A stretch of DNA of 6,036 bases from Victivallales bacterium (lineage in GTDB: Bacteria > Verrucomicrobiota > Lentisphaeria > Victivallales > UBA1829), in the NCBI GenBank assembly GCA_016285335.1, contig JAEEQO010000179.1:1-6036 (forward strand), written 5' to 3'. Both the position numbers and the translations under genes were made by a program. The notes beneath the pieces are model-generated. The model saw nothing but the letters and a program-made list of their open reading frames with translations. It did not search any database and was not told the DNA's origin. Of the stretch, positions 1 through 5,273 are shown piece after piece. Position 1 is the stretch's first letter. The number at the start of each line of letters is the position of its first letter.

Positions 1-1
1 C

Positions 2-682
2 TTCGGCGGCGGTCAGGGCGGCTTCGGCGGCGGCATGGGCGGTCAGGGCGGCTTCGGCGGCGGCATGGGCGGCTTTGGCGGCGGTCAGGGCGGCATGGGC
101 GGTATGATGCCCGGCGGTCAGGGCGGTTTCGGCGGTGGCATGGGCGGCATGGGCGGAGCCCGCAACGGCCAGCTCCAGCAGACCATCGAACGTCTGAAAG
201 CCGACACCCCGCGCGAAGAGGCTCTGAAGAAGATCGAGGCGAAGGACAAAGACGCTTACGCCAAGATCCAGAAGGAGATCGCCGATGCCAACGCCAAGCT
301 CGCGGAACTCGCGAAGAAGGCTGAAGTCGAACTCCCCGATACCGCGGAACAGCAGAAAGCCAAGACGCTCGAATTCCTCGCCAAGGAAAAAGACGCCATC
401 GACAAGCTCCTCGAAACCGACAAGACCGACTCCATGAGCGCGATGCGCGACTTCACCGAGCTCGCGCAGAAGAACAACATCACGATCAACGGCGGTCGCG
501 GCGCAATGGGCGCTCAGGGCGGACGCAACGCCACCCGCGGCGGCAACAACAACACCATTCGCCAGATCCAGGAAAAGTTCCCGGAAGAATACGCTGAAGT
601 CCAGAAGCTTCGCGACAGCGATCCCGCGGCCTACCGCGAGAAAATGCGCGAACTCCAGCAGAAGCTCAATTCCGCCAACTAA
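2..682 (+). CDS. Gly-rich, helix-rich protein of unknown function (5' end outside window)
   Basis: I do not recognise this gene. The reading frame is open to the left edge, so the true start lies outside the window; ATG codons at 35, 65 and 95 fall inside a repeat and are unlikely starts. Counting from the first visible residue (F at nt 2), residues 1-53 are almost only Gly with Phe, Gln and Met. Residues about 57-157 are charged and Ala/Lys/Glu-rich, probably helical or coiled coil. Residues 164-184 are a second Gly/Asn/Arg-rich linker, and 185-226 are a second helical segment. The two helical parts share a short D-x-x-A-Y motif followed by a charged helix (KDKDAYAKIQKEI and SDPAAYREKMREL). 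The visible part has no Cys or Trp. This composition suits an exported or surface-associated structural or assembly protein, but no signal peptide can be checked. It ends at TAA 680-682 and is followed by hairpins and a strong terminator, so it is the last gene of its transcript. The reading frame is well supported; the function is not. Confidence 0.8.
   Translation, partial: FGGGQGGFGGGMGGQGGFGGGMGGFGGGQGGMGGMMPGGQGGFGGGMGGMGGARNGQLQQTIERLKADTPREEALKKIEAKDKDAYAKIQKEIADANAKLAELAKKAEVELPDTAEQQKAKTLEFLAKEKDAIDKLLETDKTDSMSAMRDFTELAQKNNITINGGRGAMGAQGGRNATRGGNNNTIRQIQEKFPEEYAEVQKLRDSDPAAYREKMRELQQKLNSAN
8..142 (+). repeat. 30-bp tandem coding repeat (GGQGGFGGGM unit)
   Basis: Units at 8-37 and 38-67 are identical 30-bp copies encoding GGQGGFGGGM. 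A rearranged unit follows at 68-97 (GGFGGGQGGM), and a diverged copy with synonymous changes lies at 113-142. The array may continue left of the window. Identical neighbouring copies suggest recent repeat expansion by slippage or unequal recombination. Confidence 0.9.
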
Positions 683-688
683 TCCGAG

Positions 689-704
689 GGAGGGCAAGCC
701 CTCC
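689..704 (+). other. Short perfect hairpin just after the stop codon
   Basis: GGAGGGC (689-695) and GCCCTCC (698-704) are perfect reverse complements separated by AA, giving about 6 stable G/C-rich pairs with a tight loop. It starts 6 nt after the stop codon of the Gly-rich gene and lacks a U-tract, so it is not a terminator itself. It might protect the mRNA 3' end or assist the terminator that follows. Confidence 0.5.
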
Positions 705-713
705 ACTGAAATC

Positions 714-742
714 GTGCCCGGCTCCGCTCGGGCACTTTTTTT
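714..742 (+). terminator. Intrinsic terminator 1 for the Gly-rich gene
   Basis: GTGCCCG (714-720) pairs perfectly with CGGGCAC (729-735) around an 8-nt loop and is followed at once by seven T residues (736-742). This is a classic rho-independent terminator, placed 32 nt after the stop codon of the upstream + strand gene. Confidence 0.9.
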
Positions 743-774
743 GTGCACTCGCGTAGCAGAGCACGATAACATCA

Positions 775-798
775 CTGCTTACAGTGCTGCTTGCAGTG
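775..798 (+). repeat. 12-bp tandem repeat between two terminators
   Basis: CTGCTTACAGTG (775-786) is followed immediately by CTGCTTGCAGTG (787-798), a head-to-tail duplication with one mismatch. Each copy can also fold into a small hairpin (CACTG/CAGTG at 773-786; CTGC/GCAG at 787-796). It abuts the stem of the second terminator. The function is unknown. Confidence 0.6.
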
Positions 799-834
799 CG
801 GCGGTCTGTCATTCGACGGGCCGCCGATTTTTTT
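799..834 (+). terminator. Intrinsic terminator 2 (back-up, + strand)
   Basis: A 12-pair stem joins 799-810 (CGGCGGTCTGTC) to 815-826 (GACGGGCCGCCG), with two G-U pairs and the four-nt loop ATTC. One A and then seven T residues (828-834) follow. It is stronger in stem length than terminator 1, which ends 56 nt upstream. It could catch read-through, or terminate a separate small transcript starting between the two. Confidence 0.88.
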
Positions 835-858
835 CGCGTGCGCCCGGCAGGACACACT

Positions 859-896
859 AAAAAAAGGCCAACCGGATGTCATGGTCCGGCTGGCCT
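859..896 (-). terminator. Intrinsic terminator of the GH43 gene
   Basis: Read on the minus strand, AGGCCAGCCGGA (896-885) pairs with TCCGGTTGGCCT (876-865), 12 pairs with one G-U, around an 8-nt loop. It runs into a T-tract of seven (865-859 as A on the + strand). It begins about 20 nt after the GH43 stop codon, and closes the convergent gene pair. Confidence 0.92.
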
Positions 897-916
897 CGCT
901 GTCGGTGGAGAAACGG

Positions 917-2917
917 TCACTGACGCTGCGGCTGACGGCGACGGCCGGGTCTTCCGGCAGGCGTTTCAGGCGCGCCCTGCGCGGCAGGATTCAACAGATT
1001 TTCCGCACCAGGCGTCACGACCGTGGTCTTCACCTGCGCGAGCGCGGGATCGAGGTCGCGTTCCGCGGACATGTTGAACACGGGTTCGCCGTCAACATTG
1101 AAGTGGACGCGGTGGATCGCGACGCAGCGTTCGCGGGCGCGGAGCGACGTCTCCCCGTGATAGGCGATCATGAGGTTGCCGAAGTCGTCCATGAAGAACG
1201 AATTGTGGCCGGGGCCCCATTTGTTCGGCACGGAGTAGAACGACAGGACCGGGGCGTTGCTCTTCGTCCACGACTTCAGGTCGAGCAGGTCGGCGTTTTC
1301 GTCCGCGGTCAGCAGTCCGAGCGCGTATGTGTAGCCGCCCGCGTCGCCGCCGGAGAAGGTCAGGTAGACCTTGCCGTTCGCGTTGAACGAATACGGGCCC
1401 TCGTTGTTGATCGTGCCGCGGACGTTCTCCCAGCCGTAGAGCGGACGGGAGAGCAGCACGGGCTCGGACGTGAGCACGCCGGGGTTCTTCTCGTCGATCG
1501 TGCCGATGTAGAGCATGGAGCCGGTGTCGCGCGGCGAGCCGATGCCGACGCGGTAGGACCACACATAGTAGGACTTGCCGCCCGCCTTGATGTAGGTCAT
1601 GTCGAGCGAGATGCCGCCGTCGCCGACGCCCTTGCCGTCCGCCTTCAGGATCTTCACCGGGTCTTCCCACGAAGCCGGGTCGATGATGCTCGCGCCCTTC
1701 TTCAGCTTCATGTAATGGCACTGGGGCCCCCAGGCGCGCCCGCCGACCGCGAAGAGGATGTAGAGGTCGTCGCCGATCACGTGGAATTCCGGCGCCCAGA
1801 AGGTCTGGATGAGCTGGCGGCTTTCGTCCCTGTCGAGGATCAGGTGCTCCTTCACGCCCTCCGCGAAAAGGTCGTGCGGATTGTCGGCCTCGCGCACGTA
1901 CAGCCCGATGTTGTTGCGGGCGTCGGTCGTGGCGATGAAGTAGAATTTGCCGTCCCACTTGAAGATGACGGGGTCGCCCCACGCGCGGGCGAGCGGGAAC
2001 CCGTAGGACTCGTTCTGCACGGTGCCGGTGATCTCATATTTGCCCGGTTTGGAGAAGTCCACGCCCGAGGCATCCCATTTCACGGGCTTCACGGACGTGG
2101 AGCCGTCGGAATACACGATCTCGGCCTTCACCTTCGCGAGGTCGTCCGCCGAAGCCGCCAGGACGTTTTCCGGCACGCGCGCCGCGACGGAGACGAGGTG
2201 TCCCCAGTGCAGCGCTGCACGGTCGGCGAGAGCGCGTGGCACGGAGACCGTGCTGTAGTACCCTGGCTCATTTAAGACAATGCCTTCCGGCCCCTGAATC
2301 TTCGGTGGCTTGACACGCTCGCGGCCAACGATCGGCCCGGATGTTTTACCCGGTGCGCTGAAATCGGCGGTCGTCGTGATATAAGCCCCAGAGGATTCGG
2401 CAGCCCAAAGAATGCTATAGACATTCTTTTCCGAATCGAACGAAACGTCTTCGATGTATTTGACCTGATTTTGCGAGTTCATATCGAACAGCACCTGTTC
2501 GGAGAAATGGATCAGGTCCTTCGTGGTCCACAGCAGGACTTTCCCCTTGCTCTCCTCGTCCGGGGTGCCGTTTTCGTTCGTGCGGATCGCCATGATGCCG
2601 TAGCCGCCGTCCTTCAACGGGAAGATGACCGGGTTTTTCACGCACTTCGGGCGGATGGTGTTCTGTTCGGAGAGCGTGCCTTTCGCGAAGAGAATGCCGT
2701 AATTCTCGTTCATCGCCGTGAAGTGTTTCCCGTCGACGCTGCGGGCGAAGTGAACGGACCGCGCAAGGCCGTCGGGATAGCTGTTGGGTTCGGCGGTTCT
2801 GGTGTAAACGAGGATCTGCTCCGTGCCCGGTTTGTACTCGGGGAAGGCGGAAACGGCGGTGGAGGCGCAGAACGCAGCGGCGAAAAGCGTCATGCAGGCG
2901 AAACGGAATGCTTTCAT
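917..2917 (-). CDS. Secreted GH43-family glycoside hydrolase with Ig-like (Big_4) domain
   Basis: This 666-residue protein probably cleaves arabinose- or xylose-containing polysaccharide outside the cytoplasm; the exact substrate cannot be read from sequence. Residues 1-24 form a Sec signal peptide with likely cleavage after AVSA. Residues about 32-186 resemble part of a GH43-like propeller. Residues about 251-302 match a Big_4-type Ig-like domain (IVYSDGS, VDFSKPGKYEITGTV). The catalytic propeller follows (about 305-610), with D315 in AWGDPVIF as likely base, D439 in SLDMTYI as pKa modulator and E506 in NNEGPYS as general acid. It also has the family's WAPE segment (374-377) and a late GPGHNSF/AYHG region. 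The last ~36 residues are a low-complexity Pro/Arg/Gln tail. The ATG is chosen because AAGGAG (2924-2929) lies 6 nt upstream and the signal peptide begins there. The gene is transcribed alone, from its own strong promoter to its own terminator. The family is secure; subfamily and activity (arabinofuranosidase, arabinanase or xylosidase) are open. Confidence 0.93.
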   Translation of the reverse strand: MKAFRFACMTLFAAAFCASTAVSAFPEYKPGTEQILVYTRTAEPNSYPDGLARSVHFARSVDGKHFTAMNENYGILFAKGTLSEQNTIRPKCVKNPVIFPLKDGGYGIMAIRTNENGTPDEESKGKVLLWTTKDLIHFSEQVLFDMNSQNQVKYIEDVSFDSEKNVYSILWAAESSGAYITTTADFSAPGKTSGPIVGRERVKPPKIQGPEGIVLNEPGYYSTVSVPRALADRAALHWGHLVSVAARVPENVLAASADDLAKVKAEIVYSDGSTSVKPVKWDASGVDFSKPGKYEITGTVQNESYGFPLARAWGDPVIFKWDGKFYFIATTDARNNIGLYVREADNPHDLFAEGVKEHLILDRDESRQLIQTFWAPEFHVIGDDLYILFAVGGRAWGPQCHYMKLKKGASIIDPASWEDPVKILKADGKGVGDGGISLDMTYIKAGGKSYYVWSYRVGIGSPRDTGSMLYIGTIDEKNPGVLTSEPVLLSRPLYGWENVRGTINNEGPYSFNANGKVYLTFSGGDAGGYTYALGLLTADENADLLDLKSWTKSNAPVLSFYSVPNKWGPGHNSFFMDDFGNLMIAYHGETSLRARERCVAIHRVHFNVDGEPVFNMSAERDLDPALAQVKTTVVTPGAENLLNPAAQGAPETPAGRPGRRRQPQRQ

Positions 2918-2923
2918 CTTGGG

Positions 2924-2929
2924 CTCCTT
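2924..2929 (-). promoter_or_regulatory. Ribosome binding site of the GH43 gene
   Basis: The minus strand reads AAGGAG here, 6 nt before the ATG at 2917-2915. This is a strong Shine-Dalgarno match at good spacing and fixes the start. Confidence 0.88.
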
Positions 2930-2971
2930 GTTCGTGACGGGGCTGTTGAAAAAATCGAGATCATCGGAAAC

Positions 2972-2999
2972 ATTATAACATCTTTTGAGCGGATGTCAA
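2972..2999 (-). promoter_or_regulatory. Consensus sigma-70 type promoter of the GH43 gene
   Basis: On the minus strand a perfect TTGACA (2999-2994) and a perfect TATAAT (2977-2972) are separated by 16 bp. A TGT just before the -10 gives an extended -10 element. Transcription should start near 2965, leaving a leader of about 48 nt before the ATG. No clear operator overlaps the hexamers. Confidence 0.88.
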
Positions 3000-3019
3000 G
3001 CCTCGCTGAAAAATTAACG

Positions 3020-3032
3020 GCGTTTCTAACGC
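3020..3032. promoter_or_regulatory. Small inverted repeat between divergent promoters (possible operator)
   Basis: GCGTT-TCT-AACGC is a 13-bp dyad lying between the -35 elements of the two divergent promoters. A wider pair, AACGG (3016-3020) and CCGTT (3039-3043), partly encloses it. Such short dyads arise often by chance, so a regulator site is only a possibility. Confidence 0.25.
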
Positions 3033-3063
3033 ATTTGTCCGTTTTTCTCCGACAGATAAAGGC

Positions 3064-3092
3064 TTGCTTTTTGCGCGCTTGCGGTGTATAGT
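3064..3092 (+). promoter_or_regulatory. Sigma-70 type promoter of the tandem-TPM gene
   Basis: TTGCTT (3064-3069) and TATAGT (3087-3092) are separated by an optimal 17 bp. The -35 matches TTGACA at four of six positions and the -10 matches TATAAT at five of six. The start would be near 3099, with a leader of about 40 nt. It points away from the GH43 promoter. Confidence 0.75.
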
Positions 3093-3130
3093 ACAGACAA
3101 AAAAGCCCACACAATCTTTTCCGTATCAGC

Positions 3131-3135
3131 AGGTG
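3131..3135 (+). promoter_or_regulatory. Weak ribosome binding site of the tandem-TPM gene
   Basis: AGGTG ends 4 nt before the ATG at 3140. It is a partial Shine-Dalgarno match at short spacing. No better start/SD pair is seen before the first membrane segment, so this start is preferred. Confidence 0.5.
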
Positions 3136-3139
3136 CATC

Positions 3140-4999
3140 ATGCCGCAGAACCCCCATGCAGAATCCCCGTCCGGTCAGCCTAAAACCGATGAAGGTGTGA
3201 AGATCATACTGCCGGGCGTCACGTCCGACCCGCCTCAAGTTGACGAACGCCTGAGGTTCCGCCTGCCGCGGCTCGGATGCTTTACGCTCTTCTTCATCTT
3301 CTTTTTCTCCACCGTTTTATGCCTGGTCCTGTTCTTCTACACGGCGTTCCAGCTGCCGGTCGAATGCGAAACGCCGACGGAACGCGTCACCGTGGCGGAT
3401 CCGTGCAACGTGATCCATGACGAGGACAAGGAAGTCCTGACGCAGCTCGCGACCGAGGTCGCCGACGCGGGCGATTGCGACGTGGCGGTGATGTTCGTCG
3501 ACGAGCAGACCAGGGACTTTTACGTGCTGTTCGACGCCGTGCTCGCCGACTGGTCGCCGGGGAAGGGCGTCCTGCTGATGTACAGCCTGCAGACCGGCAG
3601 CATCCGGGTGGCGCTGGCGGGCGGCGGGTGGCGGCTGGCCGGACACGACAGCGAGGAACTCTTCCGCAAGGTCGTCTGGCAGAACACCTTCTGCCGGGCA
3701 AACCGCGTGCGGGTCCTGCTGAACGCGCTGAAGAAAGACCTTGAGCTGGCGAAGTCGTCCGATCTCCCGGAAGGCGTGATGGAACACTTCGGCGGGGTCT
3801 ATTTCGACCTGCCGCTGGGGGAGGAACGCTCCGATTTCCGGTACACGAGGAGCCTGATCAGCCTTGTCCTGGGCGTGATCGGCATCGTGCTCGGTCTGCT
3901 GCTGTGGAGTGTGGGCCTCGCGACCCGGAAGAACTGCCTGGCGAATTACAAAAGGATCCGCGAGGAATTCGAACGCCGCAAGCCGAACGAGCCGGAACTG
4001 CGGCTTTCCGACCTGAACGCGCCGACCGAGATACAGGCCTTTTTGAAGGTGTTTCATCACCCCGCCCTGAAAACGCTCGCGATCCTTCTGGCTGTGGGCC
4101 TCGGTGTGCTCACGGCATCTGTCGGCATCAACGAAGGACCGAATCACGATTACGATACGCTGAGCGAGGAGGAGGTCCCGGACCTCGGGGAAGCGCCCGA
4201 AGCGCCGACGGGGATCGTCGTCGACCTCGCGGACGCATTCAGCCCCGAGGAGGAACGCGCCATTTCCGAGGCGGTCGACCACCTGGAAAAGGCCGTCGGC
4301 GGGCAGGTCCAGGTCCTTGCCGTGAAGACCATCGGCGACGAGGTGCTGGAGGATTACACGCTGGAAATCGCGTCCCGCTGGGAGATCGGCGAGGCGGGCA
4401 AGGACAACGGCGCGCTCGTGTTCCTCGCCGTCGACGACCGGAGAAACCGCATCGAGGTCGGCTACGGCTGGGAAGCCGCGCTGACCGACGCCCGTTGCGG
4501 CGATCTGCTCCGGTCCGCCGTGCCGGAGCTCCGCGAGGCGCGGTACGGCGACGCCTGCGTGAAGATCATCCGCGGCATGGAGCGGTATTTGTCTCAGGAA
4601 CCGGAGTTTGACGCCGGTCACAGCCTTACGCAGAAGGGCGTGATCGCCGTGATCCCGTCCGTCAGCCCGCCCGAACCGCCATGGGACCCACGCCGTGAGG
4701 ATTCGCTGGAGACATTTTTCGGATCCTTCGGCATCCTGCTCCTGCTTCTGGGCGTCGTACTCGGCTACTGGGGACGCCTCTGTATGACGTCGCTCCCCGA
4801 TTACGTCATCATCGACCCGGTCAAGCTCCGCGAACTCAGTTCCAGCTACAGCTACAGTTCGTCTTCCGGTTCGAGCCGGAGTTCCAGCCGGAGTTCCAGC
4901 CGGAGCTCCCGCAGCAGTTCCAGCCACCGTTCCGGCGGAGGCCGCAGATCGGGCGGCGGCGGTTCGTTCGGCGGAGGCGGGGCGTCCGGCAGATGGTGA
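3140..4999 (+). CDS. Membrane protein with tandem TPM-type domains and Ser/Arg/Gly tail
   Basis: This 619-residue protein has four predicted membrane segments: about 46-70, 238-260, 309-329 and 526-546. Residues 358-482 are a clear TPM domain (formerly DUF477): VVDLADAFSPEEE, the W-x-x-G-x-x-G-K-D-N-G-A-L segment (414-426) and RIEVGYGWEAALTD (437-450). Residues about 83-203 follow the same pattern (VADPCNVIHDEDKE, W-S-P-G-K-G-V-L-L, SIRVALAGGGW) but are diverged and lack the GYG core. Arg/Lys cluster before segment 1, in the 262-281 loop and after segment 4. By the positive-inside rule, both TPM domains therefore face outside and the tail faces the cytoplasm. The tail (568-619) is Ser/Arg-rich and then Gly-rich, ending GGGGASGRW, an ending common in bacterial TPM proteins. 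TPM proteins include plant TLP18.3 (photosystem II repair, phosphatase activity reported); bacterial roles are mostly unknown, so none is assigned. The start has a weak AGGTG (3131-3135) site and its own promoter. No convincing terminator follows. Confidence 0.9.
   Translation: MPQNPHAESPSGQPKTDEGVKIILPGVTSDPPQVDERLRFRLPRLGCFTLFFIFFFSTVLCLVLFFYTAFQLPVECETPTERVTVADPCNVIHDEDKEVLTQLATEVADAGDCDVAVMFVDEQTRDFYVLFDAVLADWSPGKGVLLMYSLQTGSIRVALAGGGWRLAGHDSEELFRKVVWQNTFCRANRVRVLLNALKKDLELAKSSDLPEGVMEHFGGVYFDLPLGEERSDFRYTRSLISLVLGVIGIVLGLLLWSVGLATRKNCLANYKRIREEFERRKPNEPELRLSDLNAPTEIQAFLKVFHHPALKTLAILLAVGLGVLTASVGINEGPNHDYDTLSEEEVPDLGEAPEAPTGIVVDLADAFSPEEERAISEAVDHLEKAVGGQVQVLAVKTIGDEVLEDYTLEIASRWEIGEAGKDNGALVFLAVDDRRNRIEVGYGWEAALTDARCGDLLRSAVPELREARYGDACVKIIRGMERYLSQEPEFDAGHSLTQKGVIAVIPSVSPPEPPWDPRREDSLETFFGSFGILLLLLGVVLGYWGRLCMTSLPDYVIIDPVKLRELSSSYSYSSSSGSSRSSSRSSSRSSRSSSSHRSGGGRRSGGGGSFGGGGASGRW
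4874..4909 (+). repeat. 12-bp tandem repeat encoding SRSS, three copies
   Basis: AGCCGGAGTTCC occurs at 4874-4885 and 4886-4897, with a third copy carrying one change (T to C) at 4898-4909. It is in frame, each unit encoding Ser-Arg-Ser-Ser in the cytoplasmic tail of the TPM protein. Near-identical codons suggest repeat expansion rather than only composition bias. Confidence 0.85.
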
Positions 5000-5273
5000 G
5001 TTCCGCTTCCGCAGCCGTATGACACGCGGTAATGTGAACGGAATCAAGCTCATCTGTTCCGCCCTCGAAATCATATTATTGTGTAATTAAATTATCTAGC
5101 GAAAAAATATTTTAAAAAAGATACTATTCAGCACAATAAACACACGGTCGCGGGCGTTAATTGTTTTGCATGGCTGTTATTCCTGCCAGGCGATCCGGCT
5201 TCCGGTGCAAGTCTTCCCCGGTTCCCGGCATCTTCAGCTCCACCGAAGACAACGCTTCCCGGAAGCACGCACC
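5000..5273. other. Intergenic region with AT-rich island
   Basis: This 274-bp gap separates the TPM and glycosyltransferase genes. Its middle (about 5069-5142) is sharply AT-rich in an otherwise GC-rich window and probably holds the promoter of the glycosyltransferase gene, though I find no convincing -35/-10 pair. No U-tract terminator for the TPM gene is evident; only a weak stem (CGGAA/TTCCG near 5039-5061) is seen, without a T-run. The glycosyltransferase frame stays open upstream to about 5157, but that stretch does not resemble the family. Confidence 0.6.
5076..5139. repeat. 8-bp inverted repeat bounding the AT-rich island
   Basis: TTATTGTG (5076-5083) and CACAATAA (5132-5139) are perfect reverse complements 48 bp apart. 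A 10-bp palindrome AAAATATTTT (5104-5113) lies between them. The arms could be paired protein-binding sites upstream of the glycosyltransferase gene, but 8-bp matches in AT-rich DNA can be accidental. Confidence 0.4.

Noticed and set aside
8..142. Possible CRISPR-like or non-coding repeat array at the left edge
   Set aside because: The 30-bp units are contiguous without spacers, stay in frame, vary synonymously and encode a regular Gly-rich peptide, so they are coding repeats.
791..2275. Long + strand open frame of 494 codons opposite the GH43 gene
   Set aside because: It is the antisense shadow of a GC-rich gene whose protein has clear domains and catalytic residues. The shadow translation is Arg/Val/Asp-rich with no recognisable motif, and it starts inside a terminator region.
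2471..3091. + strand open frame of 206 codons spanning the GH43 start and the divergent promoters
   Set aside because: It overlaps the signal peptide, ribosome site and consensus promoter of GH43 in antisense, has no ribosome site of its own, and its product shows no motif.
3317..5074. Long - strand open frame of 585 codons opposite the TPM gene
   Set aside because: The sense strand encodes membrane segments and a canonical TPM domain with promoter and ribosome site. The antisense product is low-complexity Arg/Ala/Asp-rich and lacks motifs.
5122..5127. TACTAT as a -10 element for the glycosyltransferase gene
   Set aside because: It matches consensus at only four of six positions, and the sequence 16-18 bp upstream has no resemblance to a -35 element.
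5166..5273. Upstream extension of the glycosyltransferase frame (TTG 5166 or GTG 5205)
   Set aside because: The extension is Arg/Pro/His-rich and unlike the family, while the GT-A fold begins directly after ATG 5274.
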